The notes beneath the pieces are model-generated. The model ran no database searches. It saw nothing but the letters and a program-made list of their open reading frames with translations, and was not told where the DNA came from. Positions 24,934 through 33,387 of a stretch of 64,000 nucleotides of DNA are shown piece by piece. Origin of the DNA: F23-D06 sp947165685. Its GTDB lineage: Bacteria; Bacteroidota; Bacteroidia; Bacteroidales; WCHB1-69. Numbering within the stretch: position 1 is the first letter of the stretch; every line of letters begins with the position of its first letter. The position numbers were made by a program, and so were the translations under genes. Where the stretch lies: contig CAMVBK010000007.1 of NCBI GenBank assembly GCA_947165685.1, positions 1-64,000 on the forward strand. Reading direction: 5' to 3'.

Positions 24934-25653
24934 TTATGGGTTGACATTGATTTTGAACGTGTCCGGGAAGGAATATATCTGGTCCATTTCCGTCACGGCG
25001 ATGCTTTTAGCGACCACCGACGGGATTTCATCCACATCTTCACTGAACGTGAACACAGTATAATTGCCTGGAGAGAGTTTTTGGAAAGCGAACACGCCGT
25101 CCATGCCGACACGCACGTCGTCGCACGGGAAGTCCTCGCCTTGCCGCTGGATGTACATACGCTGCCCGTATGCCCACCCTTGTGAAATCACATTACCGTT
25201 CTTGTCGATGTAGTAAGCCCACACGCGACCTTTCAGGATGGAGGTGCCGTAAGCTTTTCCATCATGAATGTAAATATTTGGCACGAAGGTGGTTTCGCCG
25301 CTCTTCACCTCCACGGTCTGCGACACTGCCACTCTTTCGTCGGAAGCCATCTTGGAATAGGCATAGACGGTGTAGGTGCCCGGACGGAGGTACTTGAACT
25401 GGTAAAGTCCCGTATGGTCGGTCTCTACGTCATCGCCGTAGAAATTCCGGGTGCCATAAACCAAAAACACGTCTTCCTTGGCGGCCAAGACCGTGTCGGT
25501 TTCCAAATTGTAGTTGTCGTCAGGATGCAGCACTTTGAAGACCGTCCCTTCAATAGCACCGGTACCGCCAGTGCCTTCGCCGCGATTGCAGGAGGCGACA
25601 AGCCCTAACAAAACAGATAAAACGACAATGGATAAAACTCTTATTGACTTCAT
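24934..25653 (-). CDS. lipoprotein with two Cna-B/prealbumin-like Ig domains
   Basis: 239 residues from the ATG at 25653. Lipobox LVASC (Cys ~22) followed by a glycine-rich spacer. Two domains follow with the pattern GxxxFKYLRPGTYTVYAYSK and GVFAFQKLSPGNYTVFTFSE, typical of carboxypeptidase-regulatory/Cna-B folds. First gene of the 25653-22108 run, with a -7 element 24 bases upstream. Expected to be surface or periplasmic. It may bind or organise envelope material; this is inference. Confidence 0.8.
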   Translation of the reverse strand: MKSIRVLSIVVLSVLLGLVASCNRGEGTGGTGAIEGTVFKVLHPDDNYNLETDTVLAAKEDVFLVYGTRNFYGDDVETDHTGLYQFKYLRPGTYTVYAYSKMASDERVAVSQTVEVKSGETTFVPNIYIHDGKAYGTSILKGRVWAYYIDKNGNVISQGWAYGQRMYIQRQGEDFPCDDVRVGMDGVFAFQKLSPGNYTVFTFSEDVDEIPSVVAKSIAVTEMDQIYSFPDTFKINVNP

Positions 25654-25676
25654 ACAAATCACATCATATTAAAGCG

Positions 25677-25684
25677 CAAAGATA
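25677..25684 (-). promoter_or_regulatory. -7 element of the VTC/DUF4956 operon promoter
   Basis: TATCTTTG on the minus strand, 23 bases before the first ATG of the operon. No clear -33 at 19-21 bases. Confidence 0.5.
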
Positions 25685-25754
25685 ATTTTTTTTCATACAT
25701 GAAGGCTTCGTCTGGCAAATTTCCCCAGGGCTTACGCATCAACTTTTTTATTTT

Positions 25755-25815
25755 TTATTTGGGCGAGCCGGCGCGGCTTAGGGGGCAACGCTTCCAAGCG
25801 TCGCAAAAAAGCATC
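25755..25815 (-). repeat. partial inverted copy of the structured repeat seen at 2147 and 3481
   Basis: Read on the minus strand it contains GACGCTTGGAAGCGTTG and, further on, GCCGGCTCGCCCAAATAA, matching 2213-2257 and 3546-3590. The hairpin is kept with loop TTGGA. The part carrying the acyl-CoA synthetase 3' end is absent. Confidence 0.65.
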
Positions 25816-25872
25816 AATGAACCAACGTTGGGGAACGTTGGCGCCTCCCCGCGCCGTCGGGCTTTCCGTTAC

Positions 25873-25963
25873 AATGTTTTTTTTCGGAGACATCTGCTTT
25901 CCGCAGATGCAATCTGCTTCTCGCCCTGACTGCGGGACGCTGTCACTCCCGCAAAAAAACATT
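25873..25963. other. structured intergenic element with alternative hairpins
   Basis: An outer 11-bp inverted repeat (AATGTTTTTTT 25873-25883, AAAAAAACATT 25953-25963) encloses a 7-bp hairpin CATCTGC/GCAGATG (25891-25909) and a 7-bp hairpin TGCGGGA/TCCCGCA (25931-25953). The bases GCAGAT can pair instead with the downstream ATCTGC, so two hairpins exclude each other. Either strand could be the active one. No gene lies in 25654-26075. Confidence 0.5.
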
Positions 25964-26075
25964 TCCACTTCAATCCCTCTCGCACCCCCGACCGGAACAA
26001 CACCACGTTTCGCGACGAACAGCCCTCTTCCCTCGCCCGAACCTTTTACACGCGCCGCAAACCCGGCTACTTTGG

Positions 26076-26675
26076 TCACATCCAGCAGGTTTCCCCGCGC
26101 GTCCGATAACTGCATGCTTCAGCCGCCACACAGTTCGCACAACTCTTACGGGCACTCCCACCGATTCGGACGATGCCCGTCATCGATTTCATTGGCACCA
26201 TCAGTCCGGAGTCCAAAAAACTGATTCCGATTTGGCTGGCCTTCACCAAACGGGCTATCTCCACATTGTCACTCAACGGTGTGCCTTGATAACCCGGACA
26301 GAACCGAAAACCCAATTCCTTGAACGGCAAAGACTTCTCATGTGCATCGGCCCTGCATTCCACGTATGCCCCAGCGGCGGCATCAAAAACCACCGCGTAT
26401 GCCATATCCTCCATCTGCAACCGTTTCAGCCGACGGTCCACGGCGACACCGAGCGTACAGGCGCAAAGCAAATATCCCTCCGAGCCCGCCAAATAATCCA
26501 TATAGGCGGAATGCGCCTGCATGAAGGGCTGCGGGATGTCATAGAAGACATCAACATACCGAAACTCGGCTGTTGACTCTATATCATGTAACGCCATGTC
26601 TATCAGATGATTCGTAAGTTCATCAACCATGGCATCCGACCGAAACCCCAAATATCTGAGCACAGCCTCCCGCAT
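26076..26675 (-). CDS. methionine synthase reactivation-domain protein (MetH activation-like)
   Basis: 199 residues from the ATG at 26675, overlapping the metF stop by one base (TGATG). The end matches the AdoMet-binding MetH activation domain: FRFCPGYQGTPLSDNVE, KASQIGISFLDSGLMVPMKS and MTGIVRIGG. A Cys-rich tail follows (KSCANCVAAEACSYR). Stand-alone forms of this domain reactivate or assist cobalamin-dependent methionine synthase in genomes with split MetH. Coupling to metF, which supplies methyl-THF, supports a methionine-synthesis role. The rest of MetH is not in the window. Confidence 0.8.
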   Translation of the reverse strand: MREAVLRYLGFRSDAMVDELTNHLIDMALHDIESTAEFRYVDVFYDIPQPFMQAHSAYMDYLAGSEGYLLCACTLGVAVDRRLKRLQMEDMAYAVVFDAAAGAYVECRADAHEKSLPFKELGFRFCPGYQGTPLSDNVEIARLVKASQIGISFLDSGLMVPMKSMTGIVRIGGSARKSCANCVAAEACSYRTRGETCWM

Positions 26676-27553
26676 CAACGCAGTTCTTTTTCGATGACAT
26701 GATGAATGCGTTGATAGATATCTGCAGCCACCCGCGCGTTATTCATCGTATAGATATGAATACCATCGGCATCATTCGCCAACAGTTCAATTATCTGATT
26801 GACACTAAATGCGATACCAATTTCATACATCGCTTCCTTGTCGTTTTGGAAGCGATCGAAGAGCACGCGAAGCTCAAAAGGAATGCTCGCACCGGCCATG
26901 TGCATAATTCGGTTGAACATGGTAGCGCTGGTGAGTGGCATGATGCCCGGAATAATCGGAATGGTGATGCCCATCTTTTTAGCCACACGAAGCAGCCGGT
27001 AAAAGTAGTTGTTGTCGTAGAAAAGCTGGGTAATGAGAAACGAAGCCCCCATATCTTGCTTGGCTTTCATGAAATGAAGGTCATCATAGAGGCTGTCGCA
27101 CTCGATGTGTCCCTCGGGATAACAGGCACCGCCCATGCAAAAAGAGTGGTTGCTTCGAAGGTATGCCATCAGTTCAGAGGCGTGGCGGAAACACTTCAGA
27201 TAGTTTTCTGGAGACTCGCCGGGCTTGTCGCCACGCAGGGCAAGGACGTTCTCTATGCCCTCCCTTTCCAGAGTTTCCGTCACGGCATCCACTTCATCGC
27301 GATCAAGCGACCCGCAGGTGAGGTGCACCAATGGCTCGGCATGGGTGTGTCGCTGAATATAGCGTGCCAATTCCAACGTGTTGCGGCTGTTGTCACCCGA
27401 TGCCTTAAAAGTCACACTGATGAAATCGGGGCGATACTGCTGCAGTGCGTCAATCGTGCCGTAAATATCTTGCAGGTTGCTGATCTCTGGCTTCGGCGGA
27501 AAAACTTCGAAAGAGAAAGTCTTTTTAATTCGGAGTATATCATTAATGCGCAT
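26675..27553 (-). CDS. metF: 5,10-methylenetetrahydrofolate reductase
   Basis: 292 residues from the ATG at 27553. KKTFSFEVFPPKPE (catalytic Glu), DFISVTFKASGDN, LTCGSLDRDEVD, NVLALRGDKPGE, GGACYPEGH, DMGASFLITQLFYDN and IPIIPGIMPLTS are the MetF motifs in order. It reduces methylene-THF to methyl-THF with FAD. First gene of a two-gene unit with the MetH-activation-like gene. Promoter at 27582-27614. Confidence 0.96.
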   Translation of the reverse strand: MRINDILRIKKTFSFEVFPPKPEISNLQDIYGTIDALQQYRPDFISVTFKASGDNSRNTLELARYIQRHTHAEPLVHLTCGSLDRDEVDAVTETLEREGIENVLALRGDKPGESPENYLKCFRHASELMAYLRSNHSFCMGGACYPEGHIECDSLYDDLHFMKAKQDMGASFLITQLFYDNNYFYRLLRVAKKMGITIPIIPGIMPLTSATMFNRIMHMAGASIPFELRVLFDRFQNDKEAMYEIGIAFSVNQIIELLANDADGIHIYTMNNARVAADIYQRIHHVIEKELR

Positions 27554-27581
27554 AATCACAGGCGTTTACAAAAATAGGTCG

Positions 27582-27614
27582 CAAAGATACGATTTTTTCG
27601 CCAAATCTCACAAA
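27582..27614 (-). promoter_or_regulatory. promoter of metF
   Basis: On the minus strand TTTG (27611-27614), 21 bases, TATCTTTG (27582-27589), then the ATG 28 bases on. The -33 box overlaps the tail of the rplQ terminator. Confidence 0.6.
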
Positions 27615-27648
27615 CAAGAAAAGGCGGCATCCCTTTCGGACACCGCCT
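27611..27648 (-). terminator. terminator of the ribosomal protein operon
   Basis: On the minus strand GGCGGTGTCC pairs with GGGATGCCGCC (with two wobble pairs) around a GAAA-type loop, followed by TTTTCTTG. It is 25 bases after the rplQ stop. Confidence 0.8.
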
Positions 27649-27672
27649 CGTTTCAATTCAAAATTCAAAATT

Positions 27673-28164
27673 CTACTCGGCAGCGGGAGCTTCCACTTCT
27701 GCAGCCGGCGTTTCGGCAGCCACGTTCTCGGCGGGAGCGGCAGTTTTCTTGCTGCTACGGCGCGTACGGGTGGCTTTCTTCTTAGTCTTTTCTACGGTGT
27801 AGGTCTCGTTGAAATCTACAAACTCGATGATGCACATCTCGGCATTGTCACCCTTGCGGAAACCGGTCTTAAGGATGCGGGTATAACCACCCGGACGATC
27901 CATGATTCTCGGGGAAATCTCGCGGAACAGCTCAGTGACAGCATACTTGTTCTGAAGCTCGGAGAAGACCATACGACGAGAGTGGGTCGTGTCGTCCTTG
28001 GAACGGGTCACGATGGGTTCAACGTATGTTCTCAACGCTTTTGCCTTAGCCAAAGTAGTGCTGATTCTCTTATGCATAATCAGGGAGGTGGCCATATTGG
28101 ACAGCATAGCCTTCCTGTGCGCATCTTTTCTACCTAAATGGTTAATTTTCTTCGCGTGTCTCAT
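27673..28164 (-). CDS. rplQ: 50S ribosomal protein L17
   Basis: 163 residues. MRHAKKINHLGRKDAHRKAM, MATSLIMHKRISTTLAKAKA and GGYTRILKTGFRKGDNAEMC are the L17 core. The last ~45 residues are a low-complexity Ala/Pro/Glu/Lys tail, seen in Bacteroidota L17 and absent from E. coli L17. Last gene of the operon, four bases after rpoA. Confidence 0.97.
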   Translation of the reverse strand: MRHAKKINHLGRKDAHRKAMLSNMATSLIMHKRISTTLAKAKALRTYVEPIVTRSKDDTTHSRRMVFSELQNKYAVTELFREISPRIMDRPGGYTRILKTGFRKGDNAEMCIIEFVDFNETYTVEKTKKKATRTRRSSKKTAAPAENVAAETPAAEVEAPAAE

Positions 28165-28168
28165 TGTT

Positions 28169-29164
28169 TTATTCGTTATCTATATTATACTTTTCTACAT
28201 TCATGCCAAACTCCAGACCCTTGTTATGAACCAATTCCTCCAGTTCTGCGAGCGACTTCTTACCGAAGTTGCGGAACTTCAGCAGGTCAGCCTTGTGGAA
28301 GGCAACCAAGTCACCCAAGGTCTCCAATTCAGCGGACTTCAGGCAGTTCAGCGCTCTCACGGAGAGGTCCATGTCGATCAGCTTTGCTTGAAGAATCTGT
28401 TTGATATTCTTCTCATTATCCTCGATTACCTCTTGCTGGTCAACTTGATCGGGTGCATCAAGGGAAATATTCTCATCGGAAAGAAGCGCAAAATGCTGGA
28501 TCAGGATTTTGGCGGCCTCCTGGATGGCGTCTTTCGGATGCACAGAGCCGTCGGTTTCCACTTCGATGATGAGCTTCTCAAAGTCGGTCTTCTGTTCCAC
28601 ACGATAGGGTTCGATCGTATATTTCACGTTCTTGATGGGCGTATGGGTGGAATCCACGGCAATCACATCTATGCCGTCGTGAAGCTGACGGTTGTCTTCC
28701 ACGGGAACATAACCACGACCCTTGTCGATGGTGATTTCCATGTTTAGGCGCACGGTGGGTTCCATGCGGCAGATCAGAAGATCGGGGTTGAGCACCTGGA
28801 AATAGTTGAGGAAGCGGTTCATGTCGCCGGCCTTGAACGTATCCTGGCCGTTGATCACGATGGACACCTTCTCAGAGGTATAACCTTCCACCTTGTTTTT
28901 GAGGCGCACCTGCTTCAGGTTGAGCACAATGTCAAGCACGTCTTCCATCACACCGGGGATGGAAGAGAACTCCTGTGCGACGCCCTCAATCTTCACGGAG
29001 GTAATGGCATAGCCTTCCAAAGACGAGAGCAGAACACGGCGCAAGGCATTGCCTATGGTAACGCCGAAGCCTTGCTGCAGCGGACGAAATTCAAATACAC
29101 CATGAAAATCGTCGGCCTCGTTCATGATGACCTTATCGGGTTTCTGAAATGTTAATATTGCCAT
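28169..29164 (-). CDS. rpoA: RNA polymerase alpha subunit
   Basis: 331 residues. N-terminal dimerisation/assembly domain (FEFRPLQQGFGVTIGNALRR, VLLSSLEGYAITSVKIEGV), an acidic linker, and a C-terminal domain with SVRALNCLKSAELETLGDLV and LLKFRNFGKKSLAELEEL (DNA and activator contacts). Normal position between rpsD and rplQ, though the rpsD-rpoA gap (86 bases) carries a strong hairpin. Confidence 0.98.
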   Translation of the reverse strand: MAILTFQKPDKVIMNEADDFHGVFEFRPLQQGFGVTIGNALRRVLLSSLEGYAITSVKIEGVAQEFSSIPGVMEDVLDIVLNLKQVRLKNKVEGYTSEKVSIVINGQDTFKAGDMNRFLNYFQVLNPDLLICRMEPTVRLNMEITIDKGRGYVPVEDNRQLHDGIDVIAVDSTHTPIKNVKYTIEPYRVEQKTDFEKLIIEVETDGSVHPKDAIQEAAKILIQHFALLSDENISLDAPDQVDQQEVIEDNEKNIKQILQAKLIDMDLSVRALNCLKSAELETLGDLVAFHKADLLKFRNFGKKSLAELEELVHNKGLEFGMNVEKYNIDNE

Positions 29165-29197
29165 TTTCGTTCGTTTTTTTGTTTAGAAGTTTATTGG

Positions 29198-29235
29198 TTT
29201 AGGAGTTTACGAGGTCAAACCACTAAACTCCTAAA
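29198..29235. repeat. 12-bp perfect inverted repeat between rpsD and rpoA
   Basis: TTTAGGAGTTTA (29198-29209) and TAAACTCCTAAA (29224-29235) with a 14-base loop. The sequence is of the same TTTAGGA-type vocabulary as the array after recQ. It begins 14 bases after the rpsD stop on the minus strand. It could reduce or pause transcription between rpsD and rpoA. Confidence 0.75.
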
Positions 29236-29249
29236 CACCTAAACCATTA

Positions 29250-29855
29250 TTACTTGGAGTACAACTCGACGATTGCCTGCTCGTTGATGGTCTCCGGAAT
29301 TTCCTCGCGCTGAGGATATTGCATGAATTTGCCAACCTTAAGATTGCCGTCCCATTCCAGCCATGCGTAGTTCATCGCTTTGCCGCTGAGAGAGTTCTCG
29401 ATAACCTCAAGGGATTTGGAGCGCTCGCGAACTTCCACCACGTCACCGGGCTTAAGCAGCATGGACGGGATGTTGGAAATGGTGCCATTGACCGTAATGT
29501 GGCGATGCGTGACGAGCTGACGGGCTGCGTTGCGGGTGGGCGCGATGCCCAGACGGAACACCACATTGTCGAGGCGGGACTCGATGAGTTGCATCAGGTT
29601 CTGGCCGGTGATACCCTTCATGCGGGAAGCCTGGTGGAACAGTTTACGGAACTGACGTTCCAGGATACCGTAGGTGTATTTGGCTTTCTGTTTCTCCTGC
29701 AGCTGCATGCCGTACTCAGAGAGTTTCGTGCGTCTGCGAGACTGACCATGCTGACCCGGGGCATAGTTCTTTCTCTCAAAATATTTGTCGGGACCGTAGA
29801 TGGGTTCCTTGAACTTTCTTGCGATTTTCGTTTTGGGTCCAGTATATCTTGCCAT
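29250..29855 (-). CDS. rpsD: 30S ribosomal protein S4
   Basis: 201 residues. It starts MARYTGPKTKIARKFKEPIY and has YGMQLQEKQKAKYTYGILE, an S4 RNA-binding domain (RLDNVVFRLGIAPTRNAARQ, HITVNGTISNIPSM), and no N-terminal zinc cysteines. It binds 16S rRNA early and in many bacteria regulates the alpha operon. Any target site in the leader here cannot be shown by eye. Confidence 0.98.
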   Translation of the reverse strand: MARYTGPKTKIARKFKEPIYGPDKYFERKNYAPGQHGQSRRRTKLSEYGMQLQEKQKAKYTYGILERQFRKLFHQASRMKGITGQNLMQLIESRLDNVVFRLGIAPTRNAARQLVTHRHITVNGTISNIPSMLLKPGDVVEVRERSKSLEVIENSLSGKAMNYAWLEWDGNLKVGKFMQYPQREEIPETINEQAIVELYSK

Positions 29856-29885
29856 ATTCTATATTTTTTCGATGGTGAATGATAA

Positions 29886-30275
29886 TTATACTCTTCTGTG
29901 TTTGGGAGGACGGCAACCATTGTGCGGCAGCGGGGTGACATCCGTGATCTCCTCCACGATGATGCCCGTGGTGTTGATGGAACGGATAGCCGACTCACGG
30001 CCTTGTCCGGGACCTTTGACGTAAACCTTCACTCTGCGCAGTCCGAGGTCGTATGCCACCTTTGCGCAGTCCTGAGCCACCATCTGGGCGGCGTAGGGAG
30101 TGTTCTTCTTGGAGCCTCTATATCCCATCTTACCAGCGGAGGACCAGGAAATCACCTGACCGTCGTTGTTGGTGAGGGAGACGATAACGTTGTTGAAGGA
30201 GGCATAGATGAACGCCTTGCCGGAAGCCTCGATTCGAACAACTCTCTTCTTCGTTGTTTTTGTATTTTTTGCCAT
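29886..30275 (-). CDS. rpsK: 30S ribosomal protein S11
   Basis: 129 residues with FNNVIVSLTNNDGQVISWSS, KMGYRGSKKNTPYAAQ and the C-terminus DVTPLPHNGCRPPKHRRV. Full length. It sits between rpsM (26 bases) and rpsD (30 bases). Confidence 0.98.
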   Translation of the reverse strand: MAKNTKTTKKRVVRIEASGKAFIYASFNNVIVSLTNNDGQVISWSSAGKMGYRGSKKNTPYAAQMVAQDCAKVAYDLGLRRVKVYVKGPGQGRESAIRSINTTGIIVEEITDVTPLPHNGCRPPKHRRV

Positions 30276-30301
30276 ACTGATATTATTCTACGGTTTAATT
30301 A

Positions 30302-30676
30302 CTACTTGGTCGCTTTCTTCTTGTTTGCGACAGTTTTCTTGCGGCCCTTACGCGTACGGGCGTTGTTCTTGGTGCTTTGACCACGCACCGGTAAACCCAA
30401 ACGGTGACGAATGCCTCTGTAGCAACCGATATCCATCAGACGCTTGATGTTCATCTGCTCCTCAGATCTGAGCGGTCCTTCCACCTTAATCTCGTTCACC
30501 AATCCACGAATCAATGCCAACTCATCGTCGTTCCATTCATTTACCTTCTTGTCCCAGCTGATACCGGCTTTCGTCAGAATCTTTTGGGCCGTGCTTCTGC
30601 CGATCCCGTAGATGTAGGTCAAGCCGATTTCGCCGTGTTTGTTTTTCGGTAAATCAATACCTGCAATTCTTGCCAT
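30302..30676 (-). CDS. rpsM: 30S ribosomal protein S13
   Basis: 124 residues: MARIAGIDLPKNKHGEIGLT, YGIGRSTAQKIL, GCYRGIRHRLGLPVRGQSTK and a basic tail. Contacts tRNA and 16S rRNA in the head of the small subunit. Normal neighbours rpmJ and rpsK. Confidence 0.98.
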   Translation of the reverse strand: MARIAGIDLPKNKHGEIGLTYIYGIGRSTAQKILTKAGISWDKKVNEWNDDELALIRGLVNEIKVEGPLRSEEQMNIKRLMDIGCYRGIRHRLGLPVRGQSTKNNARTRKGRKKTVANKKKATK

Positions 30677-30722
30677 ATTATTCTATTGTTTTTTATGATG
30701 ATTAATTATTTAATTCCTGTGA

Positions 30723-30839
30723 TTAACCCTGACGCTGTTTGAATTTCGGGTTCTTCTTGTTTATCACATAAACCACACCATGGCGTCTCACCACAATGCA
30801 ATCCTCTGATCTTTTCTTGACAGATGCTCTAACTTTCAT
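30723..30839 (-). CDS. rpmJ: 50S ribosomal protein L36
   Basis: 38 residues, MKVRASVKKRSEDC then IVVRRHGVVYVINKKNPKF and KQRQG. Only one Cys remains, so this is the zinc-free form usual in Bacteroidota. Found by reading the gap between infA and rpsM. Confidence 0.95.
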   Translation of the reverse strand: MKVRASVKKRSEDCIVVRRHGVVYVINKKNPKFKQRQG

Positions 30840-30917
30840 TTCTTTATCGTTTTTATTATTAAATTTCTTTTTGTTTTTACCGAGCCCTTTCAGGCTGCTC
30901 TTTGAAATCCGTAGGTC

Positions 30918-31139
30918 CTACACTTTGTGCCGATAGGTGATTCGTCCTTTGGTAAGATCATACGGGGACATGGCCACTTGAACGCGGTCGCCGGGAATGA
31001 TTTTGATGTAATGCATCCGCATCTTTCCCGACAGGTGGGCCATAATCACGTGCCCGCTTTCCAAGCGCACACGATATTGGCCGTTACCCAAGGCCTCGAT
31101 GACTTCGCCGTCAACGTCAACTGCTGATTGTTTTGCCAT
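30918..31139 (-). CDS. infA: translation initiation factor IF-1
   Basis: 73 residues, one S1/OB domain: DGEVIEALGNGQYRVRLESG, HVIMAHLSGKMRMHYI and VQVAMSPYDLTKGRITYR. Binds the A site of the 30S subunit during initiation. It lies 14 bases after map. Confidence 0.98.
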   Translation of the reverse strand: MAKQSAVDVDGEVIEALGNGQYRVRLESGHVIMAHLSGKMRMHYIKIIPGDRVQVAMSPYDLTKGRITYRHKV

Positions 31140-31153
31140 ACTTTTATCTTATT

Positions 31154-31984
31154 TTAATACAATTCTTCTGTTCCAATGACTTCACCCAACAGTTTGTAGG
31201 AGGATATGACCTCGGTCCCCTTGTCCGTGACGATGAGCTGGTGCTCGAAGTGGGCGGCCGGCTTCCGGTCCGGTGTATGGGACGTCCAACCGTCACGGTC
31301 GATCTTGCTGATGAACACGTTCCGGTCCCTGGCGTTGCCGAGGCCGATTTTCACCATCGGCTCCACACAGAAGGACATGCCTTTCTCGATTTTCGTCCGG
31401 TTGAGGCTGTCGAACCGCCGCACCGCGTAGTTCGGGATGCTCGGCTCCTCGTGCATTTCGCGCCCGATGCCGTGACCGGTAAACTCCGCCGGCACGGAAT
31501 AGTTGAACTGGGCGATGTACTGTTCAATGGCGCTGGCCACTTGGGCGAAGGTGTTGCCCGCCTTGGCCACCTCGATGGCCTTGTAGAGCGACTCCTTCGT
31601 GCGCTTGAGCAGGAGTTTGGTCTCCTCATCGACTTCGCCCACCCCGAAGGTGTAGCAAAAGTCGCCATGGTAGCCGTTGAGCAGTGCCACGCAATCCACG
31701 GAGACAATGTCGCCGTCGCGAAGATACTGGTTCGGGGTCGGTATCCCGTGCACAACCACGTCGTTGACGGAGAGGCACAAAGTGGCGGGGTAGCCCATAT
31801 AGCCCTTGCAAGCCGGAATGGCATGGTGGTCGCGGATGCACTGTTCCGCGACATTGTCAAGATAGGAGAGCGGCACGCCGGGGGTGATTTCCTTGGCGAC
31901 TTCGGCCAAGGTGACCGCCACGACGTGTGCGCTTTCACGCAATTTCGCGAACTCCTCCTCCGTATATCTGGCTATTCTGGACAT
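31154..31984 (-). CDS. map: methionine aminopeptidase type I
   Basis: 276 residues. Metal-ligand motifs: VNDVVVHGIP, GDIVSVDCVALLNGYHGD, EFTGHGIGREMHEEP, GMSFCVEPMV and FEHQLIVTDKGTEVI. Removes the starting Met from new proteins. It follows secY by 14 bases, in the usual secY-map-infA order of Bacteroidota. Confidence 0.97.
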   Translation of the reverse strand: MSRIARYTEEEFAKLRESAHVVAVTLAEVAKEITPGVPLSYLDNVAEQCIRDHHAIPACKGYMGYPATLCLSVNDVVVHGIPTPNQYLRDGDIVSVDCVALLNGYHGDFCYTFGVGEVDEETKLLLKRTKESLYKAIEVAKAGNTFAQVASAIEQYIAQFNYSVPAEFTGHGIGREMHEEPSIPNYAVRRFDSLNRTKIEKGMSFCVEPMVKIGLGNARDRNVFISKIDRDGWTSHTPDRKPAAHFEHQLIVTDKGTEVISSYKLLGEVIGTEELY

Positions 31985-31998
31985 CTCTTTCCCGTCGG

Positions 31999-33366
31999 TT
32001 AGATTTGGTTACCATAGACACCGCCGCCCGTACGGCCCTTAATGCGGCCCGATTTGGTGAGGCCGTCATAGTGGCGCATAAGCAGGTGGCTTTCAATTTG
32101 TTGCAGCGTATCCAACACCACACCCACCATAATCAGCAGGGAGGTGCCGCCGAAGAACTGGGCAAACTGCTGGTTCACACCGAAGTGGCGCACGATAGCG
32201 GGCAGGATAGCCACGATACCGAGGAAGATAGAGCCGGGCAACGTGATGCGGGACATGATTTTGTCGATGTATTCCGCAGTCTGCTTGCCGGGTTTCACGC
32301 CGGGAATGAAGCCGTTGTTCTTCTTCAGGTCCTCCGCAATCTGCTGCGGATTGATGGTGATGGCCGTATAGAAATAGGTGAAGGCAATAATCATCAGGAA
32401 GAAGACGATGTTGTAACCCAGACGGTTGTAGTCGATAAAGCTGCTCCAGAAGCCCGTGGTGGTCTGTTGGGAGATGTTGACGAAGGTCAACGGGATGAAC
32501 ATCAGGGCCTGAGCGAAGATGATAGGCATCACGCCTGCAGCGTTCACCTTGAGGGGCAGATAGTTGCGGACACCGCCGTATTGTTTGTTGCCGATGACGC
32601 GCTTGGCGTATTGGACGGGGATACGACGGGTGCCTTGCACGAGCAGGATACAGAGGCCGATGATGAGCATCATGAGGACGAGCTCAATGATGAAAATGAT
32701 CGGACCGCCGTTCATCTCGGTGATACGTGCGGTGAACTCAGCCTGAAGTGCGAAGGGCAGTCGGGCGATAATACCGATCATGATGATCATGGAGATACCG
32801 TTGCCGATGCCGTTGTCGGTAATGCGCTCACCGAGCCACATGATGAACAGGGTAGCGGAGATGAGCAGGATGAAAGCGCAGATCGCGAAAGCGGAGAATC
32901 CGAGGATGCGGGTTTCCAACATGGAGGGGGCGATGGCGCCGGGGTACTGGCCAGTGAGCTGGGCGATGTAGGCGGGAGCCTGCACAGCAAGGACAGCCAC
33001 GGTCAGGTAGCGGGTAATCTGGTTAATCTTGGTGCGACCGCTCTCACCCTCTTTGGCGAGGCGCTGAAAATAGGGAACCGCGAGGGTAAACAGCTGCACC
33101 ACGATGGAGGCCGTGATGTAGGGCATGATACCCAGCGCGAAGATGGAGGCGTTGGAGAAAGCGCCGCCGGAGAAGAGGTCGAGCATACCGAGCAGACCCT
33201 CGCTGGCCGCCTTGCTGAACGCCGTGATGGCTCCGGGGTTGATGCCCGGGAGCACCACATGGGCACCGAAGCGATATATCAGGATGATGAAGAGGGTATA
33301 GAGGATGCGCTTCCTCAGGTCCTCAATCCTGAATATGTTCTTAATGGTTTCGATGAACTTTTTCAT
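31999..33366 (-). CDS. secY: protein translocase subunit SecY
   Basis: 455 residues with ten membrane helices. IRIEDLRKRILYTLFIIL and FGAHVVLPGINP lie at the start, followed by LGIMPYITASIVVQLF, then EGESGRTKINQITRYLT and the C-terminal loop SLLIMVGVVLDTLQQIESHL. Channel of the Sec system in the inner membrane, needed for every exported protein in this window. Confidence 0.98.
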   Translation of the reverse strand: MKKFIETIKNIFRIEDLRKRILYTLFIILIYRFGAHVVLPGINPGAITAFSKAASEGLLGMLDLFSGGAFSNASIFALGIMPYITASIVVQLFTLAVPYFQRLAKEGESGRTKINQITRYLTVAVLAVQAPAYIAQLTGQYPGAIAPSMLETRILGFSAFAICAFILLISATLFIMWLGERITDNGIGNGISMIIMIGIIARLPFALQAEFTARITEMNGGPIIFIIELVLMMLIIGLCILLVQGTRRIPVQYAKRVIGNKQYGGVRNYLPLKVNAAGVMPIIFAQALMFIPLTFVNISQQTTTGFWSSFIDYNRLGYNIVFFLMIIAFTYFYTAITINPQQIAEDLKKNNGFIPGVKPGKQTAEYIDKIMSRITLPGSIFLGIVAILPAIVRHFGVNQQFAQFFGGTSLLIMVGVVLDTLQQIESHLLMRHYDGLTKSGRIKGRTGGGVYGNQI

Positions 33367-33387
33367 TGTAAAGATTTTTTAGTGATG

